From Oscillospiraceae bacterium (GTDB lineage Bacteria; Bacillota; Clostridia; Oscillospirales; Ruminococcaceae), in NCBI GenBank assembly GCA_009776345.1, contig WRLS01000065.1:1-10684 (forward strand): a stretch of DNA of 10,684 nucleotides, written 5' to 3'. The notes beneath the pieces were generated by a model. The model was given only the letters and a program-made list of their open reading frames with translations, was not told the DNA's origin and did no database searches. The position numbers were made by a program, and so were the translations under genes. This document shows positions 1 through 5,773 of this stretch, in pieces; the first letter of the stretch is position 1; each line of letters begins with the position of its first letter.

Positions 1-4
1 ATCT

Positions 5-148
5 ATTGAAAACGCTATAGCGTTTTCAATCAGCGGGCGTAGCCCGCTGGCACGCATAGCGTGCAACTCACTATTTAGCAAGGTTAACGCCGCCTGCGGC
101 GGCGCGCGGCATTCGCCGCGAATTAAAAATACTGTAGTATTTCTAATT
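5..148. repeat. Array of six adjacent hairpins
   Basis: Six separate inverted repeats follow one another almost without spacers. They are 5-30 (11-bp arms around TATA, a perfect 26-base palindrome), 31-49 (8-bp arms, loop GTA), 50-64 (6-bp arms, loop ATA), 89-103 (6-bp arms, loop TGC), 105-120 (6-bp arms, loop ATTC) and 121-148 (7-bp inner arms around GT, one mismatch, then 5 more pairs). The arms differ in sequence from one hairpin to the next, so this is not one repeat copied six times. Only 65-88 is unpaired. No ORF of note lies here. The array touches the left window edge and may continue. Its function is unknown; an intergenic repeat or MITE-like element is possible. Confidence 0.8.
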
Positions 149-159
149 TAACCGGCTAT

Positions 160-200
160 AAAAACATCCGCAAAGCCATATTGCCGCCGGCTTTGCGGAT
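160..200 (-). terminator. Terminator of the tRNA-Lys/Glu operon
   Basis: A perfect 12-bp stem (166-177 with 189-200) encloses an 11-base loop. Read on the minus strand it is followed by GTTTTT. It starts 8 bases after the 3' end of tRNA-Glu and fits an intrinsic terminator for the two-tRNA transcript. An A/T run flanks the other side too, so it could also work for a plus-strand transcript. Confidence 0.8.
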
Positions 201-208
201 ATTTTTTC

Positions 209-280
209 TGACCCGTACGGGAATCGAACCCGTGTTACCGGCGTGAGAGGCCGGTGTCTTGACCGCTTGACCAACGGGCC
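209..280 (-). tRNA. tRNA-Glu (anticodon CTC)
   Basis: The minus strand folds into a full cloverleaf. The acceptor arm GGCCCGT pairs with ACGGGTC with one G-T wobble, the D stem is GTC/GAC, and the anticodon stem CCGGC/GCCGG encloses loop CTCTCAC, giving anticodon CTC for GAG codons. The T arm carries GGGTTCGATTCCC. The discriminator is A and CCA is not encoded. It is the second gene of the Lys-Glu transcript. Confidence 0.96.
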
Positions 281-301
281 GCCGCTTTTGACACGGACAA
301 A

Positions 302-374
302 TACACCATCGGGGGCTCGAACCCCGGACACCCTGATTAAGAGTCAGGTGCTCTACCAACTGAGCTAATGGTGC
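302..374 (-). tRNA. tRNA-Lys (anticodon CTT)
   Basis: The minus strand begins GCACCAT and shows a canonical cloverleaf. The anticodon stem CCTGA/TCAGG encloses loop CTCTTAA, giving anticodon CTT for AAG codons. The T arm contains GGGGTTCGAGCCCC. The acceptor closes with a terminal G-T pair, the discriminator is A and CCA is not encoded. It is the first gene of the operon, 21 bases ahead of tRNA-Glu. Confidence 0.96.
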
Positions 375-389
375 AACTAAATCTTCCAT

Positions 390-418
390 ATAATAGCACA
401 AATCGCCCCGCAAGTCAA
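390..418 (-). promoter_or_regulatory. Sigma-A promoter of the tRNA-Lys/Glu operon
   Basis: On the minus strand, -35 TTGACT (413-418) and -10 TATTAT (390-395) are separated by exactly 17 bases. The -10 ends 15 bases before the 5' end of tRNA-Lys, leaving a very short leader, as expected for a stable-RNA operon. Confidence 0.85.
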
Positions 419-460
419 TAGCCCTGTGCAATAATATAGTCAGTCAATTTCAAATTTGTG

Positions 461-739
461 TTATTCCAAAATATCCGAATGTGTCCCTGTTTCGGAGAGG
501 ATGAGCGTCAAAACGCCTTTGTCAATCTTGTAAATCAGAACCCAATCTGGCTGGATGTGACAGTTCCGATAACCGCGCTTGTCGCCTTTCAGCGGATGGT
601 CGCGGTATTTAGGCGGCAGAGGGATACCATCCAAAAGCATTCCGACAACCTCTTTAAACACGGCCATATCATACCCGCGCTTTTCAAGAAGCTTCAATTG
701 TTTTTTTATACGGTTCGTGTAGGACGGCGTGTACTTCAT
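461..739 (-). CDS. yafQ: YafQ-family mRNA interferase toxin
   Basis: This is a RelE-fold endoribonuclease toxin of 92 residues, the same length as E. coli YafQ. In the family the toxin binds the ribosome and cleaves translated mRNA. All residues known to matter in E. coli YafQ have counterparts: His48 (in DHPLKG), His61, Asp65 and Trp66 (in CHIQPDW) and His87 (in GTHSDIL). The ATG at 739 is chosen because it overlaps the antitoxin stop as ATGA and has GGAGG about 11 bases upstream. An in-frame ATG at 757 would sit on top of that ribosome binding site, so it is unlikely. Every key residue is present and the frame is intact, so activity is expected. Regulation should be by the DinJ/YafQ complex binding its own promoter, as known for the family. 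Confidence 0.93.
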   Translation of the reverse strand: MKYTPSYTNRIKKQLKLLEKRGYDMAVFKEVVGMLLDGIPLPPKYRDHPLKGDKRGYRNCHIQPDWVLIYKIDKGVLTLILSETGTHSDILE

Positions 740-1014
740 ATGCCAAGCGACCTCCATAATTCATCCTTAGATGAAAAGGGGCCCACAAGCTCTTCCTCTC
801 CGCTTTCAACGCGGTCGATGAACGCAAGCGTTTCAGCTTTCGGATTATGACCGTACGCCACAACCTCAAAAGGCAGGGCGCGCTGAATTCTGACTTGGTG
901 GAGCATTAGATTAAAAGCATCGCTAAAAGACAGGCCCATTGCGTCAAGAATCCTTCCGGCATGATCCTTAACCTCAGAATCCACGCGGATATTTATCGTA
1001 GTGTTCTTTGCCAC
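736..1014 (-). CDS. dinJ: DinJ/RelB-family antitoxin
   Basis: This 92-residue antitoxin pairs with the YafQ toxin just downstream. Its N-terminus (AKNTTINIRVDSEVK) is the beta-strand and first helix of a ribbon-helix-helix DNA-binding fold, with the second helix around residues 29-44. The acidic C-terminal half (residues 60-92) would wrap the toxin. The start chosen is GTG at 1014, because AAAGGAG lies 8 bases upstream and the protein then begins as DinJ proteins normally do. An in-frame GTG at 1023 overlaps that site and is less likely. In the family the antitoxin neutralises the toxin and, alone or with it, represses the operon. The toxin start is coupled to this gene by a 4-base overlap. 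Confidence 0.93.
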   Translation of the reverse strand: MAKNTTINIRVDSEVKDHAGRILDAMGLSFSDAFNLMLHQVRIQRALPFEVVAYGHNPKAETLAFIDRVESGEEELVGPFSSKDELWRSLGI

Positions 1015-1034
1015 GGCAATCACTCCTTTAATTC

Positions 1035-1063
1035 ATTTTAACACAAACAGCGCACAACGTCAA
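1035..1063 (-). promoter_or_regulatory. Sigma-A promoter of the dinJ-yafQ operon
   Basis: On the minus strand, -35 TTGACG (1058-1063) and -10 TAAAAT (1035-1040) are 17 bases apart. The -10 ends about 20 bases before the GTG start, leaving room for the AAAGGAG site. No clear perfect operator palindrome was found; TTAA-N6-TTAA overlapping the -10 is a weak candidate. Confidence 0.82.
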
Positions 1064-1086
1064 CAAAAATATGAGAGGTGACCACC

Positions 1087-1161
1087 ATGCCATACATCCA
1101 TATAAAGACAATCACAAACGCCGCCCCGGCGAAAACCGTCGGGGCGGCGTTTGTTCGTTAA
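1087..1161 (+). pseudogene. 24-codon ORF, possible tautomerase 5' remnant
   Basis: An ATG preceded by GAGAGGTG opens a 24-codon frame that starts MPYIHIKTITN and ends inside a terminator hairpin. The first residues look like the N-terminus of 4-oxalocrotonate tautomerase family proteins, where Pro after the initiator Met is the catalytic base and short MPYxxIKI starts are common. The rest of that roughly 60-residue fold is absent. The tail (AAPAKTVGAAFVR) is simply the translated hairpin. It may be a gene remnant or pure coincidence, and the similarity covers only about ten residues. Confidence 0.2.
1115..1153 (-). terminator. Terminator of the tRNA-His/Gln operon
   Basis: A perfect 13-bp stem (1115-1127 with 1141-1153) is extended by four more pairs including one G-T, leaving loop AAAAC. 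It begins 9 bases after the 3' end of tRNA-Gln. The minus-strand tail is TGTGATTGTCTTT, only moderately U-rich, but the stem is very GC-rich. Because dinJ has its own promoter further on, this hairpin separates the two transcripts. Confidence 0.75.
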
Positions 1162-1233
1162 TTGGGCTACTTGGATTTGAACCAAGGAATGACGGAGTCA
1201 AAGTCCGTTGCCTTACCGCTTGGCGATAGCCCA
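1162..1233 (-). tRNA. tRNA-Gln (anticodon TTG)
   Basis: The minus strand pairs TGGGCTA with TAGCCCA. The anticodon stem ACGGA/TCCGT encloses loop CTTTGAC, giving anticodon TTG for CAA codons. The T arm carries TTGGTTCAAATCCAA. The discriminator is A and CCA is not encoded. It lies 9 bases after tRNA-His in the same transcript. Confidence 0.96.
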
Positions 1234-1242
1234 ATGGGCAAG

Positions 1243-1317
<75 letters not shown>

Positions 1318-1336
1318 GCATTAAACATACTCATAT

Positions 1337-1365
1337 ATTATACATGACCGGGCAATGCGCGTCAA
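1337..1365 (-). promoter_or_regulatory. Sigma-A promoter of the tRNA-His/Gln operon
   Basis: On the minus strand, -35 TTGACG (1360-1365) and a perfect -10 TATAAT (1337-1342) are 17 bases apart. The -10 ends 19 bases before tRNA-His. The promoter faces away from spoIIGA, with about 40 bases between its -35 and the Spo0A-like box of the divergent sporulation promoter. Confidence 0.88.
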
Positions 1366-1406
1366 GATATACGGACAAAAATTTATTGTTGGGGGCGGAT
1401 ACAGAT

Positions 1407-1446
1407 TTCGACTAAATGGACCTTTGGGACAGTCCTATAATATAAT
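1407..1446 (+). promoter_or_regulatory. Probable spoIIG promoter with Spo0A-like box
   Basis: TATAAT occurs at 1436-1441, overlapped by a second TATAAT at 1441-1446. About 23 bases upstream, 1407-1413 reads TTCGACT, one mismatch from the reverse complement of the Spo0A box TGTCGAA, and its first six bases take the -35 position. In B. subtilis the spoIIG promoter is a sigma-A promoter with an unusually long spacer (22 bases) and a Spo0A box over the -35, so the layout agrees. The -10 ends only 6 bases before the spoIIGA ATG. The assignment is an inference from position and motif. Confidence 0.55.
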
Positions 1447-1447
1447 C

Positions 1448-2380
1448 ATGGAAACGGTGGTATATGTAGATATCTTGCTTGTGACCAACTATGTGATAAA
1501 TTTACTGCTGGTCATCTCGGCCGCAAAGCTGGCCGGGAGAAAATCCCGGGGACGCAGAATAGTCGCGGCTGCACTGCTGGGAGCAGTCAGCTCGCTGGCT
1601 ATTTTTTTACCCCTGCATGGATTTTTCCCAATGCTTGCCCTAAGGCTTATAATATCGGCAGGGATTGTGCTGGCGGCATTCAAGTGGGTGTCGGCGGCGG
1701 CGTATTTCAGAGAATGGCTGCTCTTCTTCGCGGTTACATTTTGCTTTGGCGGCGCGATGCTCGGCGTCCTGCTGGTGTTCAGGCCGGGCGGTATGGCGTA
1801 TTATAACGGCGTTGTATATTTCGATATACCGGCTTTCATGCTGATAATCGGATGCACCGCGGCATATTTATTATTTGAGCTATGCCGCCGTTTTGCCAAA
1901 AAAAATATACTGCGCGGGAAATATTACCGCGTTACAGTACAGCACAGCGGCGGCGCGGTATCCCTGACCGGGCTGATGGATACCGGCAACAGCCTGTACG
2001 AGCCCTTCAGCGGCGCCCCTGTTATCGTCGCCCCGCTGGAGCGCATTTCGCCGGTTTTGCCGCCGGATACAGCCGCAGCGCTGGCGCAGGGCAATTTTAC
2101 GCGCGGGGAAAGCTGCGGGATGGAGCTGCGCGCTGTCCCATGCGGCCATGTGGGCGGCAATGAAATACTGCCCGCGTTTATCCCCCATAAGCTTGTGCTG
2201 ACGGGCATAGGGGGCGAAAAACGCTATATAGAGCAGTGCTACATAGCCGTCAGCAACTCCCCCATCGGCGACGATAAATACAGTGTATTACTGCACCCCG
2301 GCATGGACGGGCCGCGCCGCCCCCCATCCGTAAACAGTGTAATTGACAATAAACATACGAAAGGATCTGCCAAGCTATGA
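1448..2380 (+). CDS. spoIIGA: SpoIIGA, pro-sigma-E processing protease
   Basis: SpoIIGA is the membrane aspartic protease that removes the pro-sequence of sigma-E in the mother cell after a signal from the forespore. The 310 residues match the usual family length (309 in B. subtilis). Residues 5-25, 38-57, 62-81, 89-111 and 125-146 are hydrophobic and form the membrane half. The C-terminal half carries the catalytic motif DTGN (Asp178) in GLMDTGNSLYEPFSGAPV, which resembles half of a retropepsin site. The start is uncertain: the frame stays open to 1355, but 1448 gives the normal family N-terminus (VYVDILLVTN). No Shine-Dalgarno precedes it, and a TATAAT box ends 6 bases upstream. GTG at 1457 is a less likely alternative. 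The stop overlaps sigE as ATGA, so the two are translationally coupled. Confidence 0.93.
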   Translation: METVVYVDILLVTNYVINLLLVISAAKLAGRKSRGRRIVAAALLGAVSSLAIFLPLHGFFPMLALRLIISAGIVLAAFKWVSAAAYFREWLLFFAVTFCFGGAMLGVLLVFRPGGMAYYNGVVYFDIPAFMLIIGCTAAYLLFELCRRFAKKNILRGKYYRVTVQHSGGAVSLTGLMDTGNSLYEPFSGAPVIVAPLERISPVLPPDTAAALAQGNFTRGESCGMELRAVPCGHVGGNEILPAFIPHKLVLTGIGGEKRYIEQCYIAVSNSPIGDDKYSVLLHPGMDGPRRPPSVNSVIDNKHTKGSAKL

Positions 2381-3090
2381 CAAACCTCAAGCAGTATGCC
2401 GGAAAACTCATCCGGGAAATCGCCGTCCGTTTTGCCAAAACAAAAATATACTATATCAACGGCCCGGACACGCTCCCCCCGCCATTGACAAGGGAGCAGG
2501 AGCAGCTGACCTTCCGGCGCCTTGAGGAAAATGACGAAAGCGCCAAGCAGGAGCTGATTATACACAACCTGCGCCTTGTTGTTTACATAGCACGCAAATT
2601 CGAGTCCTCCGGCGTCGGGATGGAGGATCTGATATCTATCGGCACGATAGGCCTAATCAAAGCCGTAAACACCTTCTGCCCGGCAAGGGGGATAAAGCTG
2701 GCGACCTATGCCTCCCGCTGTATCGAAAACGAAATCCTCATGTTTATGCGTAAATGCCAGTCACAGAAGAATGAAATATCCATTGACGAGCCGCTGAACA
2801 TAGACTGGGACGGGAACGAGCTTTTGCTCTCCGATATCCTCGGCACAGACCCCGATGCGATCAACCGCCCGATTGAACAGGCAATAGAGCGCAGTATACT
2901 GCTGGAAACCGTTGACAGGCTCGGGGAGCGCGAGCGCCAAATCATGCGGCTGCGTTTCGGGCTGGGGGACGGCGAGGAAAAAACGCAAAAAGAGGTAGCC
3001 GACATCATCGGGATATCGCAGTCGTATATATCGCGGCTCGAAAAAAGGATTGTTAAGCGCCTGAAAAAAGAACTGGAAAGGATCGGCTGA
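2377..3090 (+). CDS. sigE: RNA polymerase sporulation sigma factor SigE
   Basis: Sigma-E is the early mother-cell sigma factor of sporulation, made as an inactive membrane-bound precursor and activated by SpoIIGA. The 237 residues begin with a pro-sequence (about residues 1-26, basic and amphipathic) ahead of the conserved IYYINGPDTLPPPL. Region 2 includes NLRLVVYIARKFESSGVG, EDLISIGTIGLIKAV and KLATYASRCIENEILM (residues 64-122). The linker NIDWDGNELLLSD is a SigE hallmark. Region 4 (about residues 173-232) ends in the helix-turn-helix TQKEVADIIGISQSYISRLEKR. No frameshift is seen. The neighbours confirm the identity: it directly follows spoIIGA with an ATGA overlap. The forespore factor gene sigG, usually next, is replaced by a convergent galM. 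Confidence 0.97.
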   Translation: MTNLKQYAGKLIREIAVRFAKTKIYYINGPDTLPPPLTREQEQLTFRRLEENDESAKQELIIHNLRLVVYIARKFESSGVGMEDLISIGTIGLIKAVNTFCPARGIKLATYASRCIENEILMFMRKCQSQKNEISIDEPLNIDWDGNELLLSDILGTDPDAINRPIEQAIERSILLETVDRLGERERQIMRLRFGLGDGEEKTQKEVADIIGISQSYISRLEKRIVKRLKKELERIG

Positions 3091-4125
3091 CTACTTAAAC
3101 ACATACGCCGTCCTTGATATATACGCGTCCCCCGCCTTATAAATCGGCGACTGTACCCACGGCATCTGCGCCGCGTTTGGGAAGGTCTGTGTTTCCAGGC
3201 AGAACCCCTGGTGGTTGCCGTAGGAAGCCCCGCCCTTTCCCCTGCTTGGCATGTTCATGCCGTTGGATGTGTAAAGCTGAACGCCGGGGAGGTCTGTCCA
3301 TGTCTCCATAACGCGCCCGCTGACCGGGTCGGACGCGGTAGCGATTTTTCTGTAGCCGGAGCCGTTCAGGACGATATTGTGGTCATAACCGCCGAACATC
3401 TTAACCTGCTCGAAATCAGCATCAATATCCTGCCCGATCGGCTTTGCCTTGCGGAAATCGAACGGCGTACCCTCAACAAACCTAATCTCGCCGGTCGGGA
3501 TGCTGTCTGCGCCGTTGGGCGTATAGAAATCCGCGTCAATTTCCAACAGCTGGCCGTGCATATTTCCGCTGTCATACCCGGCAAGGTTGAAGTAGCTGTG
3601 ATTGGTCAGGTTAATCACGGTGTCTTGGTCGCAGACGGCGTGGTAGTCAAGGATTATCGCGTTATCATCTGTGAGCGTATAGGTGAAGGTTACATCTAAA
3701 TTCCCCGGGAAGCCGTCGGACAAATCGGCGACGACGCGGCGCAGTTTTACGGAGCTGCTGCCGTTACTGTCCTGTATTCCCGCTTCTTCAAATGCCATAA
3801 CCGCCATACCCCTGTTGTTGGAGTGCAGGTTGTTCTCGCCGTTGTTTTTGTCGAGCAGGACTGTCTTGCCGCCGACCTCGACCTTCGCGCCTTTTATCCG
3901 ATTGGCGTTGCGCCCGATTATAACCCCCATGCCGAAGCTTGATTTTTCCATATCGGGGCTTAGCACAACATCGGCTATATTGCCGTTTTTATCCGGCACA
4001 AACAAAGCCTGCAGGTTACAGCCGATATTTGTGACGAGCGCCTTCATGCCGTTCTTGTTCTCCAGGGTATAGAGCAGGATATCCTCGCCGGATTGCAGCT
4101 TGCCGTACTTTTCGCTTTTTACCAT
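3091..4125 (-). CDS. galM: Aldose 1-epimerase (mutarotase)
   Basis: The enzyme interconverts the alpha and beta anomers of galactose or glucose in the cytoplasm, the entry step of the Leloir pathway. The 344 residues match the family length. Family landmarks are GRNANRI (Arg72), NNLHSN (His101), the catalytic-acid motif NLTNHSYFNL (His176), GYDHN (Asp248, sugar binding) and the catalytic-base motif CLETQTFPNA (Glu311). No signal peptide is visible. The start has AAAGGGA about 11 bases upstream. It is the last gene of an eight-gene minus-strand operon, 34 bases after the M23 peptidase gene, and no other sugar-catabolism gene is nearby. Its stop codon touches the sigE stop codon with no base between them and no terminator hairpin. 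Confidence 0.95.
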   Translation of the reverse strand: MVKSEKYGKLQSGEDILLYTLENKNGMKALVTNIGCNLQALFVPDKNGNIADVVLSPDMEKSSFGMGVIIGRNANRIKGAKVEVGGKTVLLDKNNGENNLHSNNRGMAVMAFEEAGIQDSNGSSSVKLRRVVADLSDGFPGNLDVTFTYTLTDDNAIILDYHAVCDQDTVINLTNHSYFNLAGYDSGNMHGQLLEIDADFYTPNGADSIPTGEIRFVEGTPFDFRKAKPIGQDIDADFEQVKMFGGYDHNIVLNGSGYRKIATASDPVSGRVMETWTDLPGVQLYTSNGMNMPSRGKGGASYGNHQGFCLETQTFPNAAQMPWVQSPIYKAGDAYISRTAYVFK

Positions 4126-4139
4126 AATCGCACATCCCT

Positions 4140-4170
4140 TTCTGTTATGCTGCCTTCTGTTATGCAGCCT
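4140..4170. repeat. 15-base tandem duplication copying a stop codon
   Basis: Positions 4140-4155 and 4155-4170 match at 15 of 16 bases in register 15. On the minus strand this is the end of the M23 peptidase gene: codons for Lys-Ala-Ala-stop are followed by Gln-Lys-Ala-Ala-stop in the same frame. The duplication therefore doubles the C-terminus together with its stop codon and fills most of the gap to galM. Confidence 0.85.
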
Positions 4171-5770
4171 TTTTAATGAGATCTGTATTTATGACCGTTT
4201 CCGGGTTTACCCATACATTGTTTACCGACATCGCGAAGTGCAGGTGCGGCCCCGTAGAAAATCCCGTGGAGCCCATTTTTCCGATGCTCTGCCCCATCTT
4301 CACCGTGCCGCCCGTTTCCACGCTGACGGAGTTCATATGGTAGTACCAGCTTTTCAGCCCAAGCCCATGCTCGATTATTATCGTGTATCCCGTAAGCTGT
4401 AAATATCCCGCGTAAAGCACACGCCCATTCGCCGCGGCTTTTATATCGGTACCGGCAGAGTTTGCGATGTCAATACCGCCGTGCCGTGTGGATGTCGGGC
4501 TGTTGTTTACATAGCGTATCATTCCAAACTCCGTGGATACCACGCCCGGTGCCGGCCATACAAACCCGTCCCAGTACGCGCGGCTGTCCGTAACCCTGCG
4601 CAGGGGCGCGGCAACACGTTCATACTCAGCATTCGCGGCGGTGCTGTTCACTGTGGAGTTAGCGGTGGATTGGCTGATCGTCATGTTTTGGATCTGGAAG
4701 TTTTTGCCGCGCACGGCGATATCCCATCTTACGCTCTCGCCTTTGCAATTTAAGCTGATAAAATATGTTCCCGCCGATGTAAAATAGCTCACCGGCATCA
4801 GCGCGATTTTCCCGCCTTCGCCATCACTGAAAAACTGCGGCGTAAAGTTTATGTTGCCGGAAAATGTTACTATGTCCCCCGGCGCGGCGTTGTGTACGCG
4901 CAAAACCATAAGCTCCCCGGGATAAGTCGCGGAGCCTTCTATGGAAAACCGCGCTTTGCTTACAGCGCCGCTGTCCGGGTCGGTTTCGAACACATATGTA
5001 ATCACGCCGCGGTAGTAGTCATGGCGAAAGCGTGCCTGCGCCTCGACGCGGTAGGTTTTCTTCTCCGCGCGCGCAAACCGCCCCGCCATCTCCCATGTGC
5101 CGGAAAAAACCTCCCTGCCGTTATCGAAAACTTTTACCGCGACAGACTGCGGCTGTACCGAAAATTCCGGCGCGGGCCACGAGTCCCGCACGCCTACGAT
5201 ATTCAGTAAATCAAGTTGGACCTGCCCCCCGGGCCTGATAAACCTGCCGTCCAGCCTTTTGTAGGCGTAATTGCCCGCATCCTTCCAAATTTCGGTCCCG
5301 TTCAGCGTCAGGGCAGGCACGGCGCGGTATGGGTACAGCTTGTCGCGGAAGCCCCCCATGAGCCTGTTAAACTCAGAAGCGTCCAGCTTCAGCGTTGTTT
5401 GCCCCCTGCTCGCGTACAGGCCGTTTTCATCGTTTAGCAGCCTGTATGACGTTATCCCCCCGCCCCAAGAAAGCAGCGTCATGTCCGCCGCATGGACAGG
5501 GTTTTCGGGCGCGGGGACGGGGCGGGACGCGCCCTTCAGCAGCCCCGCCATGATTTCCACCGCGCGCTCATTGCTTGTAGAAACACTGCCGATACCGTCT
5601 TCCCTCCCTGCGATGGAAAACCCCGCTATTTCGCCAACGCTAAAGCCGGATACCGACGCGTAGACAGGCATGGGAAAAATCAGCAAAGACAAAACAGCGC
5701 ACAGTGCCGTAATTGCCGCCGCGCAAATTCTGATGCCTTGGAATTTCTTAATCAATGCCGCGCCCCCCAT
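4160..5770 (-). CDS. Secreted M23 metallopeptidase with N-terminal unknown domain
   Basis: This is a predicted exported zinc endopeptidase of the LytM/M23 family that would cut peptidoglycan cross-links. Residues 15-38 form a signal peptide ending in VYA. Residues 42-262 are an unrecognised domain shared with the next gene upstream. Residues 270-400 contain a beta-rich stretch (GDIVTFSG, ALMPVSYFTSAGTY) and the spacer typical of clostridial M23 proteins. The catalytic domain spans about 402-525, with zinc ligands His430 and Asp434 (RHGGID) and His511 (GPHLHF), plus His478 (YYHM) and His509, so all active-site residues are present. The ATG at 5770 lies 3 bases after the preceding stop and lacks a separate Shine-Dalgarno. 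TTG at residue 6, preceded by GGGGGG, is an alternative start. Its substrate is inferred from family only. Confidence 0.92.
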   Translation of the reverse strand: MGGAALIKKFQGIRICAAAITALCAVLSLLIFPMPVYASVSGFSVGEIAGFSIAGREDGIGSVSTSNERAVEIMAGLLKGASRPVPAPENPVHAADMTLLSWGGGITSYRLLNDENGLYASRGQTTLKLDASEFNRLMGGFRDKLYPYRAVPALTLNGTEIWKDAGNYAYKRLDGRFIRPGGQVQLDLLNIVGVRDSWPAPEFSVQPQSVAVKVFDNGREVFSGTWEMAGRFARAEKKTYRVEAQARFRHDYYRGVITYVFETDPDSGAVSKARFSIEGSATYPGELMVLRVHNAAPGDIVTFSGNINFTPQFFSDGEGGKIALMPVSYFTSAGTYFISLNCKGESVRWDIAVRGKNFQIQNMTISQSTANSTVNSTAANAEYERVAAPLRRVTDSRAYWDGFVWPAPGVVSTEFGMIRYVNNSPTSTRHGGIDIANSAGTDIKAAANGRVLYAGYLQLTGYTIIIEHGLGLKSWYYHMNSVSVETGGTVKMGQSIGKMGSTGFSTGPHLHFAMSVNNVWVNPETVINTDLIKKAA

Positions 5771-5773
5771 TTT

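Noticed and set aside
421..460. Possible terminator after yafQ
   Set aside because: Only the short palindrome CAAATTTG is present, without a GC stem or T run; the toxin transcript may run on into the tRNA-Lys promoter region.
740..757. Upstream ATG for the YafQ toxin
   Set aside because: It lies on the GGAGG site that serves the ATG at 739, and the shorter protein matches the family length.
1355..1447. In-frame ATG extending SpoIIGA by 31 residues
   Set aside because: The extension overlaps the tRNA-His promoter, has no ribosome site, and does not look like a SpoIIGA N-terminus.
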